Assembly (NCBI GenBank): GCA_963642245.1
Contig: CAVIFY010000061.1
Span: 1 to 8,539 of the forward strand
DNA: 8,539 bases
Direction of reading: 5' to 3'
Source of the DNA: CAG-217 sp963642245
GTDB taxonomy: Bacteria > Bacillota > Clostridia > Oscillospirales > Acutalibacteraceae
Below the pieces are notes generated by a model that saw only the letters and a program-made list of their open reading frames with translations, was not told the origin of the DNA and did no database searches. This document shows positions 1 to 7,718 of the stretch, piece after piece. The stretch's first letter is position 1; each line of letters begins with the position of its first letter. The position numbers were made by a program, and so were the translations under genes.

Positions 1-2040
1 GTGATCGGCGTGCTGATGAGCGCCGCCATTTTGCTGCCGGTAATCCTCACCTTTATCGGCGACAACCGCAACGGGGTACAATATCCCTTGACCCTGCTTT
101 ACGACGCGGACTTCTATCGCAATTTCCTGGCGGCATACACCACCAGCCACAACCAAGCGTACCAAACCTATTTGGGCTTTAATGCCATTGCGCTGCCGGC
201 CATCTGCCTGCTGTACTTTAAGCGCAAGCCGGAAGAAAAGCCCCTGCGCATTCTCTTTTTGCTGGCGACCGCAGCGCTGCTGATCCCCGTGTTCGGGTGG
301 GCGCTGAACGGATTTTCCTATATGGCTAACCGCTGGGTGTGGGCGTACAGCCTGCTGGTGGCCTACATTGTGACCACCCAGTGGAAAAAGCTGCGCCACA
401 TCACCGTGGGTCAGGCAGTGGCCTGCGTGGGCGCGCTGGCGCTCTATTCCCTGATCGCCATTCCGCTAATGACCACGGACACCCGCAATATCGGCGTATC
501 CGTGCTGCTGGCCTTTTTGGTGATCGTGCTTTGCGCCCTGGCGCCCAAGTTCAAGAAAAAGCACCTGGCAACCGCTCTGGTATTGGTGCTGGTGCTCACC
601 TCCTTTACCGGCAACGCCGCGTACTTTTACAGCAGCCACGGCAAGCATAAAACAGACACCTTTGTAGCAACCGAAAAGGTCAACCGCCGGATCAAAGGCG
701 CCTCCGGCCGCAAGGTCAAAAAGGCGGCCAAAAGCGACAAATCCTTTTATCGCTACACCGGCGACAATGTGGAGTGCAACGAGGAACTGCTGGCCCACAT
801 GAACGGCTCGTCCTTCTACTGGAGCCTGCAAAATCCCAATGTAGCACAATATGTAACAGAGACCGAGCAGCCGGTGGAGAACAGCTATCGCTACAATCGG
901 CTGAACACATCGGCGGCGCTGAACGCCCTTACCGGCGTAAAGTATTATGCCGCCACCAAATCGACCACCACACTGCCCTACGGCTTTACGCCGCTCCAAA
1001 GCAAAATTTATCAAAGCGGCAACGCCCTGCCCCTGGGCTACACCTATGACAGCGCCATTACCCAGGCAGATTATGAAAAGCTGTCCTCGCTGGAGAAGCA
1101 GCAGGCCATGCTGCAAGGGGTAGTGCTGGACAGCGTGCCCACCGGCACGGCACAAACTACTCTGTCCTTTACGGATCGGTCCCTGCCCTACACCATCACC
1201 GCAGACAAGAATGTGGCGGTAGAGGGCAAAAAGATCCATGTGTACGACAAAGGCGCCAAGGTGACCCTGCATTTTACCGGCACCCCAAACAGCGAGACCT
1301 ATTTGCGTATGGGGCTGAGCAATTATACAGATTACCCGGCCTACACCTATTACAAAACCCAGGAGAACGACCCGCTGCACCGCTACTCTACGGACAAGTG
1401 GAACAAGAAAGACGACAGCCAAAAAGCCTATGTGCGCCGTATGGCACGCAGCTTTAAGCTGCCCAGCAGTCTGACCCTGCAATACACGGCCCACACGGCA
1501 AATGGCACCGCGCTGACGCCACAAAGCACCGTCACCTGCACGCAGACCCACTTGCGCTTTGAGGGCTACAAGGTGCAAATGGTCAATACCGGTTACAGCA
1601 AAGACGCCAAGACAGATATTACCGTCACTTTTGACGCGCGGGGTATCTACGATTTCAGCACCCTGGAAGTGCTGGAACAACCGATGACAGACACAGACAG
1701 CCAAGTGGCAAGACTGGCGGAGAACACGCTGGAGAATATCCAAATCGGCACAGACACGGTGGACGGCACTGTGACCCTGGACCGGGCCAAGATCCTGCTG
1801 CTGACCATTCCCTACTGCGACGGCTGGACCGCCACGGTAGACGGCAAGGAAGCAAAGCTGCTGCAAGCCAACACCATGTTCAGCGCGCTGGCACTGGAGC
1901 CGGGCGAACACACCATTCACCTGACCTACCGCACACCCCACTTAAAAGCGGGACTGGCGGTGAGTGCACTGGGCTTTGTGGCCTTTGGCGCCGCCATTCT
2001 GTGCACAGAAGTGAAAAAGAAAAAAGAAAAGCGCGCGTAA
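1..2040 (+). CDS. YfhO-family large membrane protein, upstream paralog (5' end outside window)
   Basis: This is the C-terminal 679 residues of a YfhO-family protein. The family is GT-C-like; B. subtilis YfhO works with CsbB in lipoteichoic-acid glycosylation, but the substrate here is unknown. The GTG at base 1 is an internal valine codon, not a start: residue 1 aligns with residue 254 of the complete downstream paralog, so about 253 residues are missing. About seven hydrophobic segments lie within residues 1-205, including the family-typical NGFSY-x-x-NRW signature near residues 104-112. A long, polar, probably extracytoplasmic beta-rich domain follows (about 210-650). It ends in the YfhO-like pattern IPY-x-x-GW-x-x-x-VDGK, then GEHTI and a final membrane helix (about 653-672) with a Lys-rich cytoplasmic tail. 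It is probably co-transcribed with the next gene, 30 nt downstream. Family assignment is firm; function is inferred. Confidence 0.87.
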   Translation: MIGVLMSAAILLPVILTFIGDNRNGVQYPLTLLYDADFYRNFLAAYTTSHNQAYQTYLGFNAIALPAICLLYFKRKPEEKPLRILFLLATAALLIPVFGWALNGFSYMANRWVWAYSLLVAYIVTTQWKKLRHITVGQAVACVGALALYSLIAIPLMTTDTRNIGVSVLLAFLVIVLCALAPKFKKKHLATALVLVLVLTSFTGNAAYFYSSHGKHKTDTFVATEKVNRRIKGASGRKVKKAAKSDKSFYRYTGDNVECNEELLAHMNGSSFYWSLQNPNVAQYVTETEQPVENSYRYNRLNTSAALNALTGVKYYAATKSTTTLPYGFTPLQSKIYQSGNALPLGYTYDSAITQADYEKLSSLEKQQAMLQGVVLDSVPTGTAQTTLSFTDRSLPYTITADKNVAVEGKKIHVYDKGAKVTLHFTGTPNSETYLRMGLSNYTDYPAYTYYKTQENDPLHRYSTDKWNKKDDSQKAYVRRMARSFKLPSSLTLQYTAHTANGTALTPQSTVTCTQTHLRFEGYKVQMVNTGYSKDAKTDITVTFDARGIYDFSTLEVLEQPMTDTDSQVARLAENTLENIQIGTDTVDGTVTLDRAKILLLTIPYCDGWTATVDGKEAKLLQANTMFSALALEPGEHTIHLTYRTPHLKAGLAVSALGFVAFGAAILCTEVKKKKEKRA

Positions 2041-2070
2041 TCCGCCGCGCGGTACAAAGAGGTACAGATT

Positions 2071-4878
2071 ATGAAAGCAAATCCCATTGAGAAAATGAAA
2101 AAGCGCAGCGAGCGCACCCGCTTCTTTTGGTGCTATACCCTGGGCTTTTTGCTTTGCGCCGCCGGGTGCTACTGCTGGTTCCTGATCAAGGGCAAGACCC
2201 TGATCGTGGACAGCGACGGCTGGCGCCAGCACTTTGCCGCCTTTGTGTACCTGGGCCAATACGGCCGGGAGGTGGCCCGCACCCTGCTGGCTACCCACAA
2301 GCTGGTCCTGCCCCAATGGGACTTTTCCATCGGGCTGGGCAGCGATGTGCTCACCACCCTGCACTTTTACGCCATCGGCGATCCGCTGGATCTGCTCAGC
2401 GTGGTGTGCCCCACCCGCTATGCGGCGTATCTTTACAGCGTTTTATCCCTGCTGCGGCTGTATCTGGCCGGGCTGGCATTCGGCACTTTCTGCTTTGCGA
2501 AAAAGCAGCGCCGGGTGGGCGGCGTGACCGTAGGTGCGCTGGTGTATGTGTTCACCCTGTACAGCCTGTTTATCGTCTCTCACCATCCGTTCTTTGCCCT
2601 GCCTATGGTGTTCCTGCCCCTGTTGCAGCTGGGTGTGGAGCAGATCCTGGCCGGCAAGCGGCCGTATCTGTTTATCTTCATTGTCTTTTTGGCCGCCGTC
2701 AGCAATTTTTATTTCTTCTATATGCTGGCTATCATCACGGCATTGTACACCCTGTACCAGCTGATCTGCCGCTACCGGCACCGGGGCAAGGCTGCCGTGG
2801 GCAAATTTTTCCAAATCACCGGCTGCGCCCTGCTGGGCGTAGTGCTCAGCGCCGTGGTGCTGCTGCCGGTGGTGCTGGCCTTTATGGGCGACAGCCGCTC
2901 TGCCGAGAGCTATGTGCGCACCTGGGTGTACAGCGGAGATTACTACCGCAACTTCCTGTCTGCTCTGTTCACATCAGAGACCAAGCTGGGCTACCTGACC
3001 TATCTTGGCTACAACGCCGTGGCGTTCCCGGCCATCTGCCTGCTGTTCTTTACCAAGAACAAACACTACCGCCCGCTGCGGGTGGTGTTCCTGATCGCCA
3101 CTGCGCTGCTGCTGATCCCGGTATTCGGCTGGGGTATGAACGGCTTTTCCTATGTCGCCAACCGCTGGGTATGGGCCTACGGTATGATCGTGGCGTACAT
3201 TGTGGCTACCACCTGGCAGCACCTGCGCCGGATCAGCATTGGCAAGGGCGTGGCTGTGATCGCCGCCTTGGCGGTCTATTCCATGATCGCCATTCCCCTG
3301 ATGAATACAGACACCCGCAATGTGGGCGTTTCCGTTCTGCTGGCGTTCCTGCTGGTGATCGTGTGTATGTTCGGCCCCAAAATGCCCAAGAAATATATGG
3401 CCCCGGTGCTGGCGCTGGTGTTGGTGTTCACCTCCTTTGCCGGTAACGCCGCCTACTTTTACAGCCACCACGGCCAAAACCACATTGCCCGCTATGTGAG
3501 TTACAGCGATGTGAACAAAAAGCTGAAATCCACTGCCGCCCGCAAGGTGAAAAAAGCCACCAAGGACGACGACAGCTTTTACCGCTACAGCGGCGACAAG
3601 GTCAATTACAACGAGGCGCTCACCGCCGGTATGAACGGCACCTCCTTCTACTGGAGTATGCAAAGCAAGCACCTGGCCCAGTTTATTACAGAGACGGAGC
3701 AACCGGCCAACGCCGCCTATATGATCCGCAGCTTTAACAGTTCTGCCGCACTCCATGCGGTAAACAGCGTGAAATACTACGCCAAGCAGAGCACCACCGC
3801 CCTGCCCTACGGCTTTACCAAGGTCAGCGGCAAGGTGTATCAAAACGAGAACGCCCTGCCCCTGGGCTACACCACCGCCAATGTGATCACCCGGGCAGAG
3901 TATGAAAAGCTGTCCTCTTTGGAGAAGCAGCAGGCCCTGCTGCAAGGGGTGGTGCTGGACAGCGTGCCCACCGGTATGACCGCCGCCACGCCCACCTTTA
4001 CGGACAAGAGCCTGCCCTACACCATCGTAGGCAATGATGATGCCGCCGTAGAGGGCCAAAAGCTGCATATTTACAAGAAAAAGGGCAGCGTGACCATTCA
4101 GTTCACCGGCAGCGCCGCACAGGAGACCTACCTGCGCTTTACGCTGAAAGACTACACCGACTACCCGGCGTACACCTACTACAAGACCCAGGAGAACGAC
4201 CCGCTGCACCGCTATTCCACGGAGAAGTGGAACAAAAAGGACGAGATCGACCAAAATCTGATAAAGATCAGCGCCCGCAAGTTCCGCCTGCCCAGTTCGC
4301 TGAACCTGCGGTTCTCTGCCCAAACGGAAAGCGGCAAGACCTACAAAACAAGCACCCTCACCTGCTACTCGGACGCCTATGTGCGCTACACCGGCGCCAA
4401 GACCTACCTGGTGGGGCTGGGCTATACGGACAGCGCCAAAAAGAGCATGACCATCTCCTTTGATGAGCGGGGCATTTACGACCTGGCCGATATTGAGGTG
4501 CTGGAGCAGCCGGTAGACGACGCCAAGACGCAGATCGCCGCCCTGGGGGCAGACACCCTGCAAAATGTGAAGCTAAGCACCAACGCCATCACCGGCACGG
4601 TGGAGCTGAAAGAGGCCAAAATGCTGTGCCTGTCCATTCCGTACAGCAGTGGCTGGAGCGCCACGGTAGACGGCAAAAAGGCCCAGCTGCTGCAAGCCAA
4701 CACCGCATTCAGTGCCCTAGCACTGGGCGAGGGCAAGCACACGGTGGAGCTGCACTACCACACCCCCTATCTGCGCACCGGCGCCTGCCTGAGCGCCGCA
4801 GGCGTGGCAGCCTTTGTCGCACTGATCGTCATGACAGAGATCGGCCGCAAAAAGAAAAAACAGCACCCGGCGGGCTAA
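2071..4878 (+). CDS. YfhO-family large membrane protein, downstream paralog (complete)
   Basis: A complete 935-residue YfhO-family protein, probably a GT-C-type extracytoplasmic glycosyltransferase or an accessory of envelope glycopolymer modification. The start is supported by AAAGAGG (2056-2062), 8 nt before the ATG. A Lys/Arg-rich cytoplasmic N-terminus precedes the first membrane helix (about 18-40). The first outer loop then carries Asp47-Ser-Asp49, the acidic D-x-D-like pair expected in the first loop of GT-C enzymes. About eleven further hydrophobic segments reach residue 460, including the NGFSYVANRW signature near 357-366. A large outer beta-rich domain (about 470-895) ends with IPY-x-x-GW-x-x-x-VDGKK and GKHTVEL, then a last helix and a Lys-rich tail. 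It aligns along its length with the upstream gene, differing by a net three codons. The substrate cannot be read from the sequence, and no CsbB/GtcA-like partner gene is in the window. Confidence 0.9.
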   Translation: MKANPIEKMKKRSERTRFFWCYTLGFLLCAAGCYCWFLIKGKTLIVDSDGWRQHFAAFVYLGQYGREVARTLLATHKLVLPQWDFSIGLGSDVLTTLHFYAIGDPLDLLSVVCPTRYAAYLYSVLSLLRLYLAGLAFGTFCFAKKQRRVGGVTVGALVYVFTLYSLFIVSHHPFFALPMVFLPLLQLGVEQILAGKRPYLFIFIVFLAAVSNFYFFYMLAIITALYTLYQLICRYRHRGKAAVGKFFQITGCALLGVVLSAVVLLPVVLAFMGDSRSAESYVRTWVYSGDYYRNFLSALFTSETKLGYLTYLGYNAVAFPAICLLFFTKNKHYRPLRVVFLIATALLLIPVFGWGMNGFSYVANRWVWAYGMIVAYIVATTWQHLRRISIGKGVAVIAALAVYSMIAIPLMNTDTRNVGVSVLLAFLLVIVCMFGPKMPKKYMAPVLALVLVFTSFAGNAAYFYSHHGQNHIARYVSYSDVNKKLKSTAARKVKKATKDDDSFYRYSGDKVNYNEALTAGMNGTSFYWSMQSKHLAQFITETEQPANAAYMIRSFNSSAALHAVNSVKYYAKQSTTALPYGFTKVSGKVYQNENALPLGYTTANVITRAEYEKLSSLEKQQALLQGVVLDSVPTGMTAATPTFTDKSLPYTIVGNDDAAVEGQKLHIYKKKGSVTIQFTGSAAQETYLRFTLKDYTDYPAYTYYKTQENDPLHRYSTEKWNKKDEIDQNLIKISARKFRLPSSLNLRFSAQTESGKTYKTSTLTCYSDAYVRYTGAKTYLVGLGYTDSAKKSMTISFDERGIYDLADIEVLEQPVDDAKTQIAALGADTLQNVKLSTNAITGTVELKEAKMLCLSIPYSSGWSATVDGKKAQLLQANTAFSALALGEGKHTVELHYHTPYLRTGACLSAAGVAAFVALIVMTEIGRKKKKQHPAG

Positions 4879-4879
4879 G

Positions 4880-4928
4880 CCTTTACAACCGCCGCCCCTT
4901 GTGCTAAAATAACAGTAACCTGTAAAGG
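4880..4928. repeat. Inverted repeat flanking the eutA promoter
   Basis: CCTTTACA (4880-4887) is exactly reverse-complementary to TGTAAAGG (4921-4928), with 33 nt between the arms. The left arm contains the -35 box and the right arm contains the start of the SD-like AAAGGAG. The arms are 41 bp apart centre to centre, about four helical turns, so a paired operator is conceivable. Each arm is also explained by an ordinary element, so coincidence is possible. Confidence 0.4.
4882..4910 (+). promoter_or_regulatory. Predicted sigma-A promoter of eutABC
   Basis: A -35 box TTTACA (4882-4887, one mismatch to TTGACA) is followed after exactly 17 nt by TAAAAT (4905-4910, one mismatch to TATAAT). TG at 4902-4903 provides an extended -10. 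Transcription would start near 4916-4918, giving a leader of about 60 nt before eutA. The -35 box lies only 3 nt beyond the yfhO-like stop codon, so the eut genes appear to have their own promoter rather than depend on readthrough. Predicted by eye; not experimentally known. Confidence 0.72.
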
Positions 4929-4930
4929 AG
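4924..4930 (+). promoter_or_regulatory. SD-like AAAGGAG far upstream of the eutA start
   Basis: AAAGGAG is a near-perfect Shine-Dalgarno sequence, but it ends 46 nt before the eutA ATG. No better SD lies between: the 13 bases directly before the ATG are pyrimidine-rich. Removing the intervening hairpin (4932-4963) leaves 14 nt between SD and ATG. AAAGG (4924-4928) could instead pair with CCTTT (4962-4966) at the foot of the hairpin, which would hide the SD. No ATG follows it at normal spacing, so if it is used at all, eutA is the only plausible target. Confidence 0.45.
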
Positions 4931-4931
4931 C

Positions 4932-4967
4932 GGGACAGCTGCACGACCCTGTGCAACTGTCCCTTTT
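4932..4967 (+). terminator. Leader hairpin with T-run: terminator/attenuator before eutA
   Basis: GGGACAG (4932-4938) pairs with CTGTCCC (4957-4963), and TGCAC (4940-4944) pairs with GTGCA (4951-4955), with a single C/A mismatch between the two helices and a 6-nt loop GACCCT (4945-4950). TTTT follows immediately (4964-4967), and a second T-rich stretch lies at 4971-4976. The form is that of a Rho-independent terminator. It lies 53 nt after the yfhO-like stop and also downstream of the predicted eut promoter. It could therefore end the yfhO transcript, attenuate eutABC, or both. The T-run is short, so termination may be partial. Confidence 0.65.
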
Positions 4968-4976
4968 GCGTATTTT

Positions 4977-6338
4977 ATGGAATATTTACTTTCTGCCGGG
5001 ATCGACATTGGCACCACGACCACCCACCTGGTGATCAGCCGCATCGGCATTGCCGTGGAGCGGGGCTGGGGCACGGTGCCCAAAGCCGAGATCAAGGAAA
5101 AAACAATTCTATACCAAAGTCCCATTTACTTTACCCCCCTGGCTGATGGTCAAATTGACTTGCCCCGGGTGCAGAACCTCATTGACGGAGAGCTGGAAAA
5201 GGCCGGTACAACGCCCCGGGCGCTGAACACCGGCGCAGTGATCCTCACCGGCGAGAGCGTCAAAAAGCGCAACGCCCGCCGGGTAGCCGGTACAGTGGCA
5301 GACGGTATGGGCGACTTTGTGGTGGCCTCTGCCGGGCCAAGGCTGGAGAGCATTTTGGCCGCCCGGGGCGCCGGTGCAGACGCGCTGTCCGCCGCCCGCC
5401 ACTGCAAGGTGCTGCACGCAGACATTGGCGGTGGCACGGCCAACCTGGCATTCTTTGATAACGGGGTGCTGCAAGACACCTCCTGTTTGGAGATCGGCGG
5501 CCGCCACTGGCGAGCGGACAAAGGGGTCATGACCCCCACACTGCGCGCGCTGCTGACCCACGCCCATTTGGCGGAGGACGACCACCCGGCCATTTGCGCC
5601 GCCTACGCCCGCCTGCTGGAAATGGGTATGAACCTGCGGCCCAAGGACGACTTTTTCCCCACCATCATTACCGACAAGGCACTGGACGAAAGCCTGGTGC
5701 CGGACATTCTGTCCTTCTCCGGCGGGGTGTCTGCCTGTATGGGACAGGACCTGCCGGCCTACGCCTACGGCGACCTGGGGGTGCTGCTGGCCCGCGCCAT
5801 CACAAAATCGCCTGCCATCGCTGCCAAAGAGATGGTCTTGGCAGAGAACGGCATACGCGCCACGGTGATCGGCGCCGGGAATTACAGCCTGGCGCTCAGC
5901 GGCACCACCATTGCCGCCCCGCAGGAACTGCTGCCGGTGAAGAATGTGCCGGTGATTGAAGTACAGCTGCAAACAGCGGAAGATATACCCGCCGTGGGTG
6001 AACAAATCGCCGCCGGACTGCGCACCTTTGACCTGACAGACAGCCAGCCGGTAGCGGTGGCCTTTGCCGGGTACACGGCGCCGTCCTTTAGAGACTTAAT
6101 GGCGCTGGCGGAGCAAATTGCAACACCACTGGGCAAGCGCAGCGGTCTGTTCGTCACCGTGTCGCAAGCGGATATTGCCAAGGCGCTGGGCGGCTGCCTG
6201 CGCCATTTGCTGCCGGAGGGCAAGTTCCTGTGTATGGACCGGATCGCCTGCGGCAGCGGGGATTATATAGACATCGGCCACCCGGTGGCAGAGGCCACGG
6301 CCCTGCCGGTGATCGTGAAGCAACTGATTTTTTCTTAG
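4977..6338 (+). CDS. eutA: Ethanolamine ammonia-lyase reactivating factor EutA
   Basis: A 453-aa ATP-dependent reactivase of ethanolamine ammonia-lyase. It exchanges inactivated cobalamin bound to EutBC for fresh adenosylcobalamin in the cytoplasm or a microcompartment. It has the actin/Hsp70-type nucleotide fold: phosphate-1 motif GIDIGTTTT (residues 8-16), phosphate-2 motif DIGGGTAN (149-156) and adenosine motif SFSGGV (246-251). Other EutA blocks are ITGES..KRNAR, GDFVVASAGP.LES, ATVIGAG and the C-terminal GDYIDIG. Length is close to E. coli EutA (about 467 aa). The ATG is the only plausible start: the frame is closed by a stop at 4923 with no ATG, GTG or TTG between, and the N-terminus aligns with E. 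coli EutA. No SD lies at normal distance. It is first in a three-gene operon, with eutB starting 8 nt after its stop. Confidence 0.95.
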   Translation: MEYLLSAGIDIGTTTTHLVISRIGIAVERGWGTVPKAEIKEKTILYQSPIYFTPLADGQIDLPRVQNLIDGELEKAGTTPRALNTGAVILTGESVKKRNARRVAGTVADGMGDFVVASAGPRLESILAARGAGADALSAARHCKVLHADIGGGTANLAFFDNGVLQDTSCLEIGGRHWRADKGVMTPTLRALLTHAHLAEDDHPAICAAYARLLEMGMNLRPKDDFFPTIITDKALDESLVPDILSFSGGVSACMGQDLPAYAYGDLGVLLARAITKSPAIAAKEMVLAENGIRATVIGAGNYSLALSGTTIAAPQELLPVKNVPVIEVQLQTAEDIPAVGEQIAAGLRTFDLTDSQPVAVAFAGYTAPSFRDLMALAEQIATPLGKRSGLFVTVSQADIAKALGGCLRHLLPEGKFLCMDRIACGSGDYIDIGHPVAEATALPVIVKQLIFS

Positions 6339-6342
6339 GTGA
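6337..6342 (+). promoter_or_regulatory. eutB ribosome binding site overlapping the eutA stop
   Basis: AGGTGA begins inside the eutA TAG stop (6336-6338) and ends 4 nt before the ATG at 6347. It fixes the eutB start there, rather than at an in-frame ATG at 6230 deep inside eutA. Ribosomes finishing eutA would land on this SD, which suggests translational coupling. Confidence 0.8.
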
Positions 6343-6346
6343 TACT

Positions 6347-7708
6347 ATGATCTTAAAAGCAACATTACTGGGCAAGACCTATGCCTTTGCCGGTGTAAAG
6401 AAAGTGCTGGCCAAGGCCAACGAGCCGAAAAGCGGCGACACCCTGGCCGGGATCGCTGCCGCAGACGCTAAGGAGCGCATTGCCGCCAAGGCGGTGCTCA
6501 GCCAACTGACGGTGGCGGACATTACCGAGCACCCGGCGGTGCCTTATGAGACCGACGCCGTGACCCGGATCATTCTGGACGATCTGGACAAAGAAGTCTA
6601 CGCCCGGTGGAAGAATACCACCATCGCCGACCTGCGGGAGTGGGTGCTGGACAATGCCCGCACCGGGGCGGAACTGCTGGAACTGGGGCGGGGCCTGAGT
6701 AGTGAGGTGATCGCCGCGCTGGCCAAATTGATGGGCAATCTGGACCTGATGTACACCGCCCGCAAACTGCAAATCACCGCCCACTGCAACACCACCATCG
6801 GCACGCCGGGCACCTTTGCCTGCCGGTTGCAACCCAACCACCCTACCGACGATGTGGCCGGGGTCACCGCCTCTCTGTTGGAGGGGCTCAGCTACGGTAT
6901 CGGCGATGCGGTGATCGGCCTAAACCCGGCCATTGACACAGTGGAGAGCACCACCGCTATTTTGAATTTATTTAACGATGTAAAGAACAGGCTGGAGATC
7001 CCCACCCAGATCTGCGTGCTCTCCCACATTACCACCCAAATGCAAGCGCTGCAAAACGGCGCGCCTATGGACCTGCTGTTCCAGTCCATTGCCGGGTCGG
7101 AAAAAGGCCTTTCCGCCTTTGGCACCGGGGTGGATATGCTGGCAGAGGCCAAACAGATGATGGAAGAACTGGGCACCTCCCGGGGGCCGAACCAGCTGTA
7201 CTTTGAGACCGGGCAGGGCAGCGAGCTGTCCTCCTCCAGCCACAACGGCGCCGATCAGGTGACCATGGAGAGCCGGTGCTACGGCCTGGCCCGCCACTTC
7301 TCCCCTTACCTGGTCAATACCGTGGTAGGCTTTATCGGCCCGGAGTATATTTATGACAGCAAGCAGCTGACCCGAGCGGCGCTGGAAGATAACTTTTGCG
7401 GTCATTTGCACGGCCTGCCCATGGGGTGCGATATTTGCTACACCAACCACATGGTGGCAGACCAAAACGACGCGGACAACCTGCTGGTGCTGCTGGCCAA
7501 CGCCGGGTGCCACTATGTGATCGGCGTGCCCCAGTCGGACGATGTCATGCTCATGTACCAAAGCACCTCTTACCACGATGTGGCCGCCACCCGGGAAATG
7601 CTGGGGCTGCACCCGATCCCGGAATTTGAGCGCTGGTGTGAGGACCACGGCATTTTAGAGAACGGCAAGCTGACGCCCCTGGCCGGGCAGCCGGGGCTGC
7701 TGATGTGA
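6347..7708 (+). CDS. eutB: Ethanolamine ammonia-lyase large (catalytic) subunit EutB
   Basis: The TIM-barrel subunit of adenosylcobalamin-dependent ethanolamine ammonia-lyase (EC 4.3.1.7), which converts ethanolamine to acetaldehyde and ammonia. From the ATG at 6347 the protein is 453 aa, the same length as E. coli EutB and nearly gap-free against it. The active-site residues known from the E. coli enzyme fall at identical numbers: Arg160 and Gln162 (in RLQPN), Asn193 (in GLNP), Glu287 (in YFETGQGS) and Asp362 (in MGCDICYTNH). Further family blocks are IFQSI-like LFQSIAGSEKGL, GADQVTME, NTVVGFIGPEY and PEFERW near the C-terminus. All catalytic residues are present, so the enzyme should be active. 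It starts 8 nt after the eutA stop. An upstream ATG at 6230 would add 39 residues that do not resemble EutB and was not chosen. Confidence 0.97.
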   Translation: MILKATLLGKTYAFAGVKKVLAKANEPKSGDTLAGIAAADAKERIAAKAVLSQLTVADITEHPAVPYETDAVTRIILDDLDKEVYARWKNTTIADLREWVLDNARTGAELLELGRGLSSEVIAALAKLMGNLDLMYTARKLQITAHCNTTIGTPGTFACRLQPNHPTDDVAGVTASLLEGLSYGIGDAVIGLNPAIDTVESTTAILNLFNDVKNRLEIPTQICVLSHITTQMQALQNGAPMDLLFQSIAGSEKGLSAFGTGVDMLAEAKQMMEELGTSRGPNQLYFETGQGSELSSSSHNGADQVTMESRCYGLARHFSPYLVNTVVGFIGPEYIYDSKQLTRAALEDNFCGHLHGLPMGCDICYTNHMVADQNDADNLLVLLANAGCHYVIGVPQSDDVMLMYQSTSYHDVAATREMLGLHPIPEFERWCEDHGILENGKLTPLAGQPGLLM

Positions 7709-7713
7709 GGTGA
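7707..7713 (+). promoter_or_regulatory. eutC ribosome binding site overlapping the eutB stop
   Basis: GAGGTGA overlaps the eutB TGA stop (7706-7708) and lies 5 nt before the ATG at 7719. It selects that ATG over the in-frame GTG at 7710, which is itself part of the SD. The arrangement mirrors the eutA-eutB junction and suggests coupled, stoichiometric synthesis of the two lyase subunits. Confidence 0.82.
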
Positions 7714-7718
7714 ACGGT

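Larger units (their letters stand above)
1..4878 (+). repeat. Tandem gene duplication (two yfhO-like copies)
   Basis: Copy 1 (1-2040) and copy 2 (2830-4878) align at a near-constant offset of 2829 nt through most of their length, with compensating one-codon indels and a net three-codon difference by the stop. Identity persists at DNA level in patches: 1357-1385 and 4186-4214 are identical over 29 nt, and another identical run of about 24 nt starts at 1021 and 3850. Over the protein block around copy 1 residues 357-398, I count 34 of 42 identical residues by eye. The central hydrophobic part and the last third of the outer domain are most alike; the stretch around copy 1 residues 215-300 is more diverged. 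Confidence 0.9.

Noticed and set aside
1..3. GTG at base 1 as a genuine start codon for the first gene
   Set aside because: It falls in the middle of a membrane helix at the position of residue 254 in the paralog. The gene is simply cut by the window edge.
466..1941. Long minus-strand open frame opposite the first yfhO-like gene, with a similar one at 2974-4563 opposite the second
   Set aside because: They are antisense shadows of GC-rich codons. Their similarity to each other follows from the duplication, and the translations are low-complexity His/Gly/Val/Gln-rich with no recognisable domain.
2127..3446. 439-codon plus-strand open frame inside the second yfhO-like gene
   Set aside because: An out-of-frame reading of a clearly coding region, rich in Arg, Pro, Gly and Ala, as expected from a shifted GC-rich gene.
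4879..4976. Cobalamin riboswitch or classical ANTAR (EutV) dual-hairpin element in the eutA leader
   Set aside because: The leader is only about 60 nt with no B12-box-like sequence, and only one hairpin is present. Its loop GACCCT lacks the A1/G4 pattern of EutV targets.
4951..5034. Short GTG-started leader peptide overlapping the eutA start
   Set aside because: The SD lies about 20 nt upstream of the GTG, the start falls within the hairpin, and the peptide has no regulatory-looking codon run.
5109..6005. Long minus-strand open frames opposite eutA, eutB (6968-7648) and eutC (7791-8492)
   Set aside because: They overlap firmly identified genes and show no family features.
6230..6346. Extended EutB start at ATG 6230
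   Set aside because: It would overlap eutA by 109 nt. The ATG at 6347 has an SD and gives the exact EutB family length and catalytic numbering.
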